The notes under the pieces: generated by a model | The model's database searches: none | What the model was told of the DNA's origin: nothing | What the model saw: the letters and a program-made list of their open reading frames with translations, nothing else | Assembly: GCA_028709305.1 (NCBI GenBank) | Contig: JAQVXE010000008.1 | Location: forward strand, 1-45,813 | Source of the DNA: Bacillota bacterium | GTDB taxonomy: Bacteria > Bacillota > DTU025 | Length of the DNA: 45,813 nucleotides | Direction: 5' to 3' | Shown here: piece by piece, positions 1 to 13,170 of the stretch | Numbering within the stretch: position 1 is the first letter of the stretch | Layout of the letters: each line of letters starts with the position of its first letter | Position numbers and translations under genes: made by a program

Positions 1-103
1 AAAATCATATCGCGATTCTTCTGTAAAAGTAGATCGCGCTCTTATCTTGCTTATCGCCCGCAAAAAAACTCTTGCACCCGACTTATCAAGCTTCACGCTG
101 TTT

Positions 104-118
104 GGTTTTCAAGGAACA
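104..118 (-). promoter_or_regulatory. boxA-like antitermination element in a probable 16S rRNA leader
   Basis: Minus strand TGTTCCTTGAAAACC followed by AAACAGCGTG, resembling Firmicutes 16S leader sequence; the 16S gene itself would lie left of the window. Confidence 0.65.
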
Positions 119-170
119 TCCGCGGCTTCCGCCGCGCCGCATGTGGGCTGACTGCCCTGCGGCAAAAGTT

Positions 171-200
171 ATCGTATCACATGAGTTGAGCTGCTGTCAA
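171..200 (-). promoter_or_regulatory. rRNA operon promoter P2 (TTGACA at 195-200, TACGAT at 171-176)
   Basis: Minus strand TTGACA-N18-TACGAT, in tandem with P1 and upstream of boxA. Confidence 0.7.
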
Positions 201-318
201 ATCCAAAATCTTACTTATGCGTGTTGTCCAATTTCGAACTCATGCCCCGGTAGGCCTTCCGGCCAACCTGACCTATTTCACACAAGGCGACTCTTAGAAT
301 ACCACATGCTTTCCAAAT

Positions 319-324
319 GTTCAA
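319..324 (-). promoter_or_regulatory. rRNA operon promoter P1, -35 box (TTGAAC); -10 TATTCT at 296-301, 17-bp spacer
   Basis: Minus strand reads TTGAAC-N17-TATTCT, upstream of a boxA-containing leader. Confidence 0.65.
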
Positions 325-471
325 CTTAGACTGTGGAAAGTGAAAAGCCCTGTGAAAACCGGCCGCCTGCGCGACAGCCTTGACAGTTTACACACTTCGC
401 CCCATGAATGCAACATGAATTATATGGTATTACCTGCAGGTTATGTGCGCCTGATAACAGCATCTGAAAAT

Positions 472-501
472 GCGGGCTGAAATCTGCACTCACATGCCCG
501 C
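472..501 (-). terminator. possible terminator after rtcB
   Basis: GCGGGC/GCCCGC inverted repeat with an 18-nt loop followed by ATTTT on the minus strand, just past the rtcB stop. Confidence 0.35.
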
Positions 502-516
502 ACGCCGAGCAGAATC

Positions 517-1930
517 CTATCCCTTTACCACTCCGAGCGGCTTGAGCCTTGCAACCTTGCTTGAGATGCCTGCTCTATGACAGATGTCAACTATGTCGTT
601 TACATTCTTGTACGCCTCTGGCGCTTCTTCAGCCAGCGCACTTCTGCTCGCTGAGCGCGCGTAGATTCCCCGTTCAGCCAAATCGTCACGGACCTCATGC
701 GGCTTGCGGGCACGTATGGCAGCCTTTCTGCTCATCACTCGCCCCGCTCCATGGCAAGTGGAGCCGAACGATTTCTCCATCGCTTGCTCTGTTCCAACTA
801 GCACCCATGAGTTTCTTCCCATGTCACCGGGGACAATGACCGGCTGGCCCACTTTCGTGTAGGCTTTCGGGATATCGGAGTGCCCAGGCGGAAAGGCCCT
901 GGTAGCACCCTTTCGGTGGACACACACCCGACTTTTCTCGCCACCAACAATATGATCTTCAATCTTGGCTATGTTGTGGCACACATCGTATACCAAAGTC
1001 ATGCCCAATCTACTTGGCGTGGAACCAAGTTCGGCGGCAACCGCTTCCCTGGCCCAATGCATAATGCATTGCCTGTTGGCCCATGCGAAGTTCGCAGCCG
1101 CGGCCATGGCGGCGAAATACCGCTTCCCTTCTTCCGAATTCAGCGGCGCGCAGGCCAACTGCCTGTCAGGCACTACGATATCATGTTTCTTCAGCGCAGA
1201 CATCATCGTGGATATGTAATCGGTACATACCTGATGGCCCAGGCCTCGGGAGCCAGAGTGTATCATCATAACCACCTGTCCCTCAAATAGGCCGAAGCAC
1301 TCGGCTACTTCTGGATCGGCTATGTAGTCGACAACCTGCAGCTCCAAAAAGTGATTGCCCGAACCCATGGTGCCAAGCTGGGGCATGCCTCGCTCCACAG
1401 CCTTCCTGCTTACTGCGGAAGCGTCGGCGCCATCCATTCGGCCGCCTTCTTCAGTGTGCTCAAGGTCGGCCTCAAAGCCATAGCCGGCCTTCACCGCCCA
1501 CTCAGCACCTTCCTCAAGGACAGTGCGCACCTCGTCCGCGCTCAGCCTGATCTTGCCCGAAGTTCCCAAACCTGACGGCACATCTCGGTACAGCCTATCT
1601 ACAATGGCCTTCAGTTTTGGAGCAATATCCTCTTTCTCCAAGTCAGTCCTGACCAGCCTTACCCCGCAGTTGATGTCGAAACCTATTCCCCCGGGGGTAA
1701 TCACGCCAGACTCCAGGTCTGTTGCTCCAACGCCTCCAATTGGAAAGCCGTACCCTGAGTGAATATCCGGCATTGCCATAGCCGGCGAGCAAATCCCGGG
1801 AAGGAACGCGGAGTTAGCCAGTTGTTCGAGGGCTTCACCTTCGCATGCACTGGCAAGGCCTTCCTCGTCGGTAATGACCACTGCATCAACGAGCATGCCA
1901 GGCTTGTATGACTGTGGAATCCTCCACATG
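517..1930 (-). CDS. rtcB: RNA-splicing ligase RtcB (ORF extends to 2019; preferred start at 1930)
   Basis: MWRIPQSYKPGMLVDAVV...PDIHSGYGFPIGGVGA...GGIGFDINCGVRL...GSGNHFLE are RtcB signatures. AGAGGAG RBS just upstream of ATG at 1930. Confidence 0.95.
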
Positions 1931-2036
1931 CACTCCTCTATCCTCTCCAACAGCCCTGCCCATTCTCTCGACACGGCGTTCACCTCCTCAAAGTATTGCA
2001 GCAGTGTCGGTACCCACACTCAATTGATTTCCGTAG

Positions 2037-2663
2037 CTAAGCATCGAGCACAAACTGGGCGCCCCAGCGCCCGTCCTCTATCCGGCCCACTTCGAGCATG
2101 TGATAGGAAACCCCCTTCGGGACCAGCCCAAGAATTCGGTCCTCAGCCCGCTGAGGTTCCAGGGCTGAAGCGGGCAATGTCAAGCCACGGACGTGCACAT
2201 CAAGGCGGATGTCGCTATCGGCCTCTCTTGAACTTCCCACCACTTCCCACTCTCTGCCTCCGGATGACGGCTCCCTGGCAAATTCCACATCAAAGCTGTA
2301 CCCCAGGAAACCTTCTGAATCGAAAAGGCAGATAAGCTCGCTCAAAAAGTTCGCCAACAGGAGATCGATATCTACCGAGCTCACAGTGAATGACCTCTCT
2401 GTCAGGGAAGCGCCTGGGGCTACCTTGATTATGCTCGGGGACGAAGCCTCGTTACATAGACAAATGGGGCTGTCACCGTCTATGGGATCGTGCCTTTCAG
2501 ACGGTCCAGATGTTCTAGCACCTTCGCCCATGGCAGGCAGTATCAGATTGGAAAGTGCAAGCCCGCACCCGGCGAAAAGGAGTTCGCGCGTGCCTGCATA
2601 AACTCGATAGGCGGCATCACCCGCCTCGTCGAACGACTCGACAAGAATACGATCTTTCGCCAT
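2037..2663 (-). CDS. archease-like protein (RtcB activator) with an internal insertion
   Basis: D-x-x-Y-x-V-x-A-G N-terminus, 'DIDLLLANFLSELICLFDSEGF' core, C-terminal 'KGVSYHMLEV...WGAQFVLDA'; directly upstream of rtcB. Confidence 0.82.
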   Translation of the reverse strand: MAKDRILVESFDEAGDAAYRVYAGTRELLFAGCGLALSNLILPAMGEGARTSGPSERHDPIDGDSPICLCNEASSPSIIKVAPGASLTERSFTVSSVDIDLLLANFLSELICLFDSEGFLGYSFDVEFAREPSSGGREWEVVGSSREADSDIRLDVHVRGLTLPASALEPQRAEDRILGLVPKGVSYHMLEVGRIEDGRWGAQFVLDA

Positions 2664-2807
2664 TTGATATCACCCTAATGCAGAAATAGACTCCTGGCGT
2701 CAGCCGTCGTAGTACAAGCGGCTGCAGACGCCGGCCTGCCATCTGTTTTTGCAGTGTCATGCATCGATTCTTTAGATAGTTATAGAAGTGGATATGACGG
2801 TACACTC

Positions 2808-2847
2808 CAACCCGCGCGGGGCAATCGTTCCCGCGGAATGCGGGTTG
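2808..2847. repeat. inverted repeat/hairpin CAACCCGC...GCGGGTTG
   Basis: 8-bp perfect arms with inner GCGGG/CCCGC pairing; gyrA-archease intergenic region. Confidence 0.6.
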
Positions 2848-2864
2848 ACTGTTCCTTGAGCCGG

Positions 2865-3001
2865 CCCACTATTGGGCCTTGAAATTCTCTATGGCACTCG
2901 ACCTTCAAGGCCCGTGCTCCGTATATGCCCTGTTTGAGGCCATTAGCCGCGAAAAGGGGGGCTGGAGAAACACCCCGGAGTGTAGTGATGGCAATAGTGG
3001 G
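2865..3001. ncRNA. candidate structured RNA (long-range stem CCCACTATTG/CAATAGTGGG enclosing nested stem GGCCTTGAA/TTCAAGGCC)
   Basis: Perfect 10-bp IR 2865-2874/2992-3001 with perfect 9-bp IR 2876-2884/2903-2911 inside; no convincing CDS. Strand undetermined. Confidence 0.35.
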
Positions 3002-3004
3002 CAT

Positions 3005-3051
3005 GGTCACAGTGGGGCTCTTTGAGACCCCCGGCCCCTGGATCTGTGACC
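3005..3051 (-). terminator. hairpin just downstream of gyrA (GGTCACAG...CTGTGACC)
   Basis: 8-bp perfect outer arms plus inner G-rich/C-rich pairing, immediately after the gyrA stop; no clear U-tract. Confidence 0.4.
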
Positions 3052-3060
3052 GCCCAGCTC

Positions 3061-7529
<4,469 letters not shown>

Positions 7530-7546
7530 TTATACATCAAACGGCT

Positions 7547-7843
7547 CTATTCGTCGCCCCCAGAGTCAAATGTGCCGCCGATTCTCTTACGCAAAGTGCC
7601 TACAGACACAGGGCATAAGTAGACTTCATCGGCAGTTACCACCACTGCCTTAGGTTCACCTCCGGAGATATCAACGACCTTTCCTTCCCTTTCGTTGCTT
7701 TCCATGAAACTTTTCGTCTCTCGTGACCTTTCGGCACAATCTATGTCCAAGATAGCCACTACTCTGGAGCCATCCACCAAGACGTCGGCCCCGATGTACA
7801 TGTACATGCTATGCGATCCGAGCCTCTCGCCATGAAAGAACAT
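7547..7843 (-). CDS. RemB/YaaB-like DUF370 extracellular matrix regulatory protein
   Basis: 'MYIGADVLVDGSRVVAILDID...KSFMESNEREGKVVDIS...PKAVVVTADEVYLCPVSVGTLRKR' matches the DUF370 layout; recF-gyrB locus; start ATG overlaps the upstream stop (TGATG). Confidence 0.85.
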   Translation of the reverse strand: MFFHGERLGSHSMYMYIGADVLVDGSRVVAILDIDCAERSRETKSFMESNEREGKVVDISGGEPKAVVVTADEVYLCPVSVGTLRKRIGGTFDSGGDE

Positions 7844-8730
7844 CAAAGCCCCTCCCGAACACGACACAGACAGCTGGCGTATTCACTTCCCAAAGCGTGT
7901 TCTACCAGTTCTGCATTGATTCTCTCGGGGGGCTCCCCCGTAACAAGCATTGCGAGGGACTCCACGAGGACTTTTATTCTAATGCTGTTCTTGTCGCCTG
8001 GCTCATGCTCAGCCCCAGGCTCCGATGGAGCGTGCACGCCCAGCCGCTCCAGGGCAACCCGAGATGAGATCTCGCTCCTGAGGTCGCATGCGGCTGCGTC
8101 TCTAGCACGCAACAAGTCGTCGCTTGAAGCGCCCGAAACCATCGCTCTTACGTGCGAATCGTTTAGCCAGGGCTCCTTCTTCAGTATTTCCGCTGCCGCA
8201 AGGGCCTTGGGAGACAGGTTCTTCCGTATCCATGCCCGCCACTTGGCATCAGCGACCATCCAATCGCAGAACTTGTCCCTTACGTCAGGATCACTGATCA
8301 ATCTCGCAGCATCTCCAGCGGCGACAAGGTCCTCTTCGTCTGGGGCAATGCAAGTCCAGTCAGGCACGCCCTCTTCCTGAGACGATGGAATATGCAATTC
8401 CATGCTCGCCTCAGAATCTGACCCCCAAATGAGGGGCGCGCGGACCTGTCCGCTGCGAAACCTTATGTCTCTGATAGCGTCCTTTCCAGCAGAACCGTTA
8501 ATGCGCCGCACAAGCCCTCTTTTCATCATGGAAAGCTGTTGGGCCCACACGGGTTTTTCAACTGTAACGTAAAGTGTCTTTCCCCTGATGAAAGTGGCTC
8601 TCGAGGCAACCGCCAATGACGGAGCTATCTCATTATTCCACACCAGCATGGCCGATGCCGCCCTTATCCGGGCCGTATATCCCATCTTGTCCATGCTCTT
8701 CTCCAGAACATCTTTGAGGGGCAACATCAT
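7843..8730 (-). CDS. DUF721 / DciA-like protein with long C-terminal extension
   Basis: N-terminus 'LKDVLEKSMDKMGYTARIRAASAMLVWNNEIAPSLAVASRATFIRGKTLYVTVEKPVWAQQLSMMKRGLVRRIN' is typical DUF721; about 190 further residues. Confidence 0.8.
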   Translation of the reverse strand: MMLPLKDVLEKSMDKMGYTARIRAASAMLVWNNEIAPSLAVASRATFIRGKTLYVTVEKPVWAQQLSMMKRGLVRRINGSAGKDAIRDIRFRSGQVRAPLIWGSDSEASMELHIPSSQEEGVPDWTCIAPDEEDLVAAGDAARLISDPDVRDKFCDWMVADAKWRAWIRKNLSPKALAAAEILKKEPWLNDSHVRAMVSGASSDDLLRARDAAACDLRSEISSRVALERLGVHAPSEPGAEHEPGDKNSIRIKVLVESLAMLVTGEPPERINAELVEHALGSEYASCLCRVREGL

Positions 8731-9973
8731 CAGGCGTCACCTCCCCGGCTGCGATTGTGAAAACCCTGGCGCCTTCTGGCATCAAGTCCCTGCATCCCGG
8801 TTCTACACTAGTCACAAGAACCTGAGTCCTCCCGATTACCTCCCGTAGCAGATTAGTTCTGCGTCTCTCATCCAGTTCTGAAAGAACATCATCCAGAAGA
8901 AGCACAGGCATTTCACCGGTATGAGCCCTGATGAAATGGGCTTCTGCCAGCTTCACAGCGAGAACCGCCGACCGCTGCTGCCCTTGGGATCCGTATGTAG
9001 CGATATCTACTCCATCAAGCTGGAAACCGATGTCGTCACGATGCGGGCCAACCATGGTGACACCCCTAATCAGCTCCACCCTGCGCATCTGCTTGAGGCG
9101 GGCTCGATATCTATCGGCAATCCAATCCACAGTCGCCCTCTTGTCAACAGCTGAATCTCCCGCAGGAGGCGATTTGCGTGAAGCAGAACCTTCAAACATG
9201 CTTTGTCCCGCCCGCGGGATCGACCCGGAGCGAGGTCCGACGTCTTCAGGCGCAATAGGCACAGACGGCAGGTATCTAATGGAAAGTGCACTCGATTCCC
9301 CTGTAATCCTTTGATGAGCATCGCGTCCCAGCTCATCTAAGCTGGCCACTACTTCACGGCGCCGAACCGTTATCTTGGAACCTGTATCCACAAGCTGCCT
9401 GTCCCAAACCTCAAGCAGCCTGTCAATTGCGGCGGAATTGCTCTGCATTCCGCGCCCCTTGGCCTGCTTGAGCAGGGCGTTTCTTTGGCTAACCACCTTG
9501 GCATATGTAGAAGTCCACTGCCGGTAGGCGGGGCTGACTTGGGATATCTCCATATCGAGGAATCTGCGTCTTACAGACGGGCTCCCCTTAACCAGGGCCA
9601 GGTCGTCGGGGGTGAACATTACTACATTAAGAAAAGACGAAAGCTCGGCGGCGCGGATCCTTTCCGTGCCGTTAAGCCGTACAAGCTTTCTGCCATCTGT
9701 TGAATAGCTGACCTCCAGCTTAACAGGGGTAGGCCTGCGCTGGACGTCTGCGACAATCCTATAGAAGGTTCCGCCCCTTCTAACAAGTTCAGAGTCGGAG
9801 GAAGCACGGTAGGAGCGGCCCGCAGAGGCAACATAAACCGCCTCGAGCAGGTTAGTCTTTCCTTGAGCATTGCGTCCCAGGAAAAGGTTTAGCCCCGAGT
9901 CAAGTGCAACCGACTCACTATCGTAGTTGCGGAAGCCGGTCAACTGGATGCTCTTTACCCACACGCTCCTCAC
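8633..9973 (-). CDS. recF: DNA replication/repair protein RecF
   Basis: 'IQLTGFRNYDSESVALDSGLNLFLGRNAQGKTNLLEAVY', 'YGSQGQQRSAVLAVKLAEA', 'LLLDDVLSELDERRR'. Confidence 0.96.
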   Translation of the reverse strand: MRSVWVKSIQLTGFRNYDSESVALDSGLNLFLGRNAQGKTNLLEAVYVASAGRSYRASSDSELVRRGGTFYRIVADVQRRPTPVKLEVSYSTDGRKLVRLNGTERIRAAELSSFLNVVMFTPDDLALVKGSPSVRRRFLDMEISQVSPAYRQWTSTYAKVVSQRNALLKQAKGRGMQSNSAAIDRLLEVWDRQLVDTGSKITVRRREVVASLDELGRDAHQRITGESSALSIRYLPSVPIAPEDVGPRSGSIPRAGQSMFEGSASRKSPPAGDSAVDKRATVDWIADRYRARLKQMRRVELIRGVTMVGPHRDDIGFQLDGVDIATYGSQGQQRSAVLAVKLAEAHFIRAHTGEMPVLLLDDVLSELDERRRTNLLREVIGRTQVLVTSVEPGCRDLMPEGARVFTIAAGEVTPDDVAPQRCSGEEHGQDGIYGPDKGGIGHAGVE

Positions 9974-10227
9974 ACATCTCCCTTGCCAGATCCGGAGTTG
10001 CTGCTGGGTACGATAGTGGCCTCCACATCGTCGAATTCAAAAACGTCGCCTTCCCTAAGTTTTCTCCCACGGCGAAGCTCGGTGACTCCGTTCACTTTGA
10101 CCCAGCCCGACTGAATCGCCATTTTGGCCTCTCCGCCTGATCCGACCAATGCAGCCAATTTCAATGCTTGGTCTAGCTCTATGTGCTCGGTTCTTATTCC
10201 CAACGTCATGCTTCTTTTCCGTCTCAT
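9970..10227 (-). CDS. S4-domain RNA-binding protein (YaaA-like)
   Basis: 'IELDQALKLAALVGSGGEAKMAIQSGWVKVNGVTELRRGRKLREGDVFEF'; dnaN-recF position. Confidence 0.92.
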   Translation of the reverse strand: MRRKRSMTLGIRTEHIELDQALKLAALVGSGGEAKMAIQSGWVKVNGVTELRRGRKLREGDVFEFDDVEATIVPSSNSGSGKGDV

Positions 10228-10231
10228 TCCA

Positions 10232-11368
10232 TCACATGGGCGCCGTCACAGGCATCAGAAGATACGTATAGGACGGATCTGTCTCGTCCGTAACTTCTAT
10301 CGGATGCTTGAAGCTGGTGTAACCCAGGCACACCTCTTCTCCATCCAAAACTCTGAGCACGTCTCTGAGGTATCTTGCGCGCATGGCCACGGTGACTTCT
10401 GCATGGCCGATCATCGAGACCGGTATGTCCTCCCTGCCCTCGCCCACTTCGGGTGTGGTGGCAGCGATAGTCAGAAAACCGGAAGCCATTCCCTCGTCGC
10501 CGGTATAGGACATTCTTATTGCGCTCAATTCATCCTTGCACATCAAAGAAACCCTGTCTACGCAATCCAGAAGCTGCAGACGGTCGCAGACGATCCTGGC
10601 CGGAATGTTTTGGGGGAAGACCTGTTTGTAGTTGGGGAATTGCCCTTCGAGAAGGCGCGTAACGTATGTAGTGGTTCCTATGCGGAACATTGCATGATTC
10701 TCTGCAACGGCTACCGAAACTTCTCGTTCCCCAGCCTCGTTGAGGTTTCTCTCCACCTCGAGAAGGGCCTTTGCAGGAATGATAATGTCTATCGGCTCGT
10801 CCATATTGAAGATGGCCGATGACTTTCGGTAGGCCAACCTGAACGAGTCGGTAGCTACCATGGTCAGAGAGTCTTTCTCAAAGAGCGTGTATATGCCCTT
10901 GAAAAACGCCCTTGCATCATCGACGGCCGCCGCTGGCCCCGTCCTTCGTATCATAGTTTTGAGCTCGCCTTCTGCAATGGACCAACTGCTCGCCTCCGGA
11001 ATCTCGGGCAACGCGGGAAACTCATTCGCTGGCAAGGTCTTTACAACAAAATCTGCTCTGCCTGCCGAAATGGTAACTGATTGAGTCTCTTCCCGAAACT
11101 CAAGAACCACTTCTGCCTGTGGAAGCTTTCTGGATATGTCTGAAAAATACTTTGCAGGGATAACCGTGGATCCTTCTGCTCCTATTGTGACGGGTATGAA
11201 CGTTTCGATGCCCAGTTCGTCAAGGTCGTATGCTACCATCCTTAACCCTTGGGGGCAAGTTTCTACCAGCACTCCTGAGAGAGCAGGTATGGTAGGCTTT
11301 GCAGACACTGCCTTGTACACTGTCTGAACTCCGCTAACCAGAGCTGCCTTGGAGCATGATACCTTCAC
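10232..11368 (-). CDS. dnaN: DNA polymerase III sliding clamp (preferred GTG start at 11368; ORF to 11443)
   Basis: Beta clamp sequence ending 'YTYLLMPVTAPM'; GGGAGG RBS upstream of GTG encoding (M)KVSCSKAALVSGVQTV. Confidence 0.96.
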   Translation of the reverse strand: MKVSCSKAALVSGVQTVYKAVSAKPTIPALSGVLVETCPQGLRMVAYDLDELGIETFIPVTIGAEGSTVIPAKYFSDISRKLPQAEVVLEFREETQSVTISAGRADFVVKTLPANEFPALPEIPEASSWSIAEGELKTMIRRTGPAAAVDDARAFFKGIYTLFEKDSLTMVATDSFRLAYRKSSAIFNMDEPIDIIIPAKALLEVERNLNEAGEREVSVAVAENHAMFRIGTTTYVTRLLEGQFPNYKQVFPQNIPARIVCDRLQLLDCVDRVSLMCKDELSAIRMSYTGDEGMASGFLTIAATTPEVGEGREDIPVSMIGHAEVTVAMRARYLRDVLRVLDGEEVCLGYTSFKHPIEVTDETDPSYTYLLMPVTAPM

Positions 11369-11449
11369 CTTGCTATACCTCCCGGCTGACCTGATTTCCA
11401 GGCGCATGCATATATAGGTACTACTATGAGTACATATGTACATTTACCG

Positions 11450-11485
11450 TAGTAGTAGTACTAGGGCCTGTGGATATCTGGATAA
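11450..11485 (-). promoter_or_regulatory. DnaA-trio plus tandem DnaA boxes (candidate oriC unwinding element)
   Basis: + strand TAG TAG TAG TAC TAG (11450-11464), GGCC (11465-11468), TGTGGATAT (11469-11477), TCTGGATAA (11477-11485); AT-rich sequence next to the trio side. Confidence 0.7.
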
Positions 11486-11581
11486 GTATCGAAATTCCCG
11501 GATTGGGCTGCGCGGCTGCTTACTCCAACACTGTAGACAGGTTGTTGATTTCTTGTTGGGGAAAGGGATAGTTATCAACTC

Positions 11582-11590
11582 TTATCCACA
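11582..11590 (+). promoter_or_regulatory. DnaA box TTATCCACA (dnaA-dnaN intergenic part of oriC)
   Basis: Perfect consensus 9-mer. Confidence 0.85.
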
Positions 11591-11656
11591 GGCCTTTTTT
11601 CTTTCCACACAGTTTCCACAACCTTTTCACATGTTGTTAACCATGTAATCAACAGC

Positions 11657-13147
11657 CTAGCTGCTCTTCAATCTGGCAACTATCTCTTTCATGTTGGCGC
11701 TGAGGGTTGTATCTGTTTTCAGCTCTTTCTCAATCTTGTCGTAGGCGTGCATGACAGTAGTATGGTCCCTTCCGCCAAACTCCTCGCCTATTTTCGGGAG
11801 CGACAGCTCAGTCAGTTCCCGGCAAAGATACATGGCGATCTGGCGTGGGAAGGCTACGGTGCGCACCCTTGTCCTCGATACCATCTCGGAGACTTCTAGG
11901 TGGTAGTAGTCTGCTACGGTTCGCTGTATCATCTCCACAGAGATCTGCTTTGGCCGAGAAGAGGGGATCATGTCCTGGATCACTTCTGCCGCAAGCTGTG
12001 TATTTATCTGTCTATTGGTAAGGGCTGCACATGCGGTTACCCTGATGAGCGCACCTTCTAATTCCCGAATGTTGGAGTGTATCTGGCCGGCTATGTATAC
12101 CAGCACTTCGTTGGGAACATCAAGTTCTTCCGAAACGGCCTTCTTCTTCAGTATTGCGATCCTTGTTTCAAGATCGGGTGTTCCAATATCGGTAATTAAC
12201 CCCCACTCGAATCGCGAACGCAGCCTCGCCTCGAGCGTAGCTATTTCTTTCGGAGGCCGGTCAGACGAGAGAACTATCTGCTTTCCCGACTCGTAAAGAG
12301 TGTTGAAAGTGTGGAAGAACTCTTCCTGCGTGCGTTCCTTGCCTGCAAGGAACTGAATGTCATCTATCATCAGAACATCAACACTGCGGTATTTGTCGCG
12401 AAACTGAATAGTCGTTTCGAAACGGATCGAGTTTATCAGCTCATTTGTGAACTGCTCACATGGAACGTACACTACTTTTGCGAAAGGGTTAAGTTCCAGC
12501 ACGTGGTGGCCAATGGCCTGCATCAAGTGGGTCTTTCCAAGTCCCACCCCGCCATATATGAAAAACGGGTTGTAGGCTTTTCCCGGCGCTTCGGAAACGG
12601 CGAGCGCAGCTGCGTGGGCAAACCTGTTGGAGTTGCCCACGACGAAAGACTCAAACGTGTACTTGGGATTGAGCGCAGGCGGAGAGAAATCGTCGGTCAC
12701 CTGAGATTCGCTGGATGTTGGAGTGTAGACTCCCGCAGTTGCCGCAGCCTCGACTGCCCCGATGCCCCTTGATGAACCGGGATCGGATGTGCGCTGGAAA
12801 CCCATCTGACGATGGGCGGATTCGACATGCGACACCTGGCTTCGAGATAGCTTTATCCCTTGCACGCCGCCGTCTGCGTTTTCTTCAGTTGTGGAGCCTT
12901 CTTTTGCAACAAACCTGACTGTCATGTCGTGGCCCACCATGGATGATATGGTTTCTGACAACATTGCAGCATACCGAGTTTCAAGCCAATCGCGGGCAAA
13001 CTCATGTGGAACCGGCACTTCAATGGCATCGTCAGCGACGACCATAGGAGTGCTGGTTTTGAGCCATGCATCAAAGCTAGGCCTTGAAAGCTCATCTTCA
13101 AGGACTCTTAGAACGTCCATCCAAATTGCACTTATCTCCTGGGACAC
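11657..13147 (-). CDS. dnaA: chromosomal replication initiator DnaA (preferred GTG start at 13147; ORF to 13174)
   Basis: '[25 protein letters not shown]', Walker A '[16 protein letters not shown]', '[25 protein letters not shown]', C-terminal '[16 protein letters not shown]'; GGGGTGG RBS before GTG. Confidence 0.98.
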   Translation of the reverse strand: MSQEISAIWMDVLRVLEDELSRPSFDAWLKTSTPMVVADDAIEVPVPHEFARDWLETRYAAMLSETISSMVGHDMTVRFVAKEGSTTEENADGGVQGIKLSRSQVSHVESAHRQMGFQRTSDPGSSRGIGAVEAAATAGVYTPTSSESQVTDDFSPPALNPKYTFESFVVGNSNRFAHAAALAVSEAPGKAYNPFFIYGGVGLGKTHLMQAIGHHVLELNPFAKVVYVPCEQFTNELINSIRFETTIQFRDKYRSVDVLMIDDIQFLAGKERTQEEFFHTFNTLYESGKQIVLSSDRPPKEIATLEARLRSRFEWGLITDIGTPDLETRIAILKKKAVSEELDVPNEVLVYIAGQIHSNIRELEGALIRVTACAALTNRQINTQLAAEVIQDMIPSSRPKQISVEMIQRTVADYYHLEVSEMVSRTRVRTVAFPRQIAMYLCRELTELSLPKIGEEFGGRDHTTVMHAYDKIEKELKTDTTLSANMKEIVARLKSS

Positions 13148-13170
13148 TTTGCCACCCCTCATTCGAACCA

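Noticed and set aside
72-329. 85-aa plus-strand ORF at the left edge
   Set aside because: It overlaps the minus-strand rRNA promoter/boxA leader and has no recognisable protein features or RBS.
880-1290. Long antisense ORFs opposite rtcB (also opposite gyrA, mnmE, dnaA and others)
   Set aside because: Shadow ORFs from GC-biased codon usage opposite strongly supported conserved genes.
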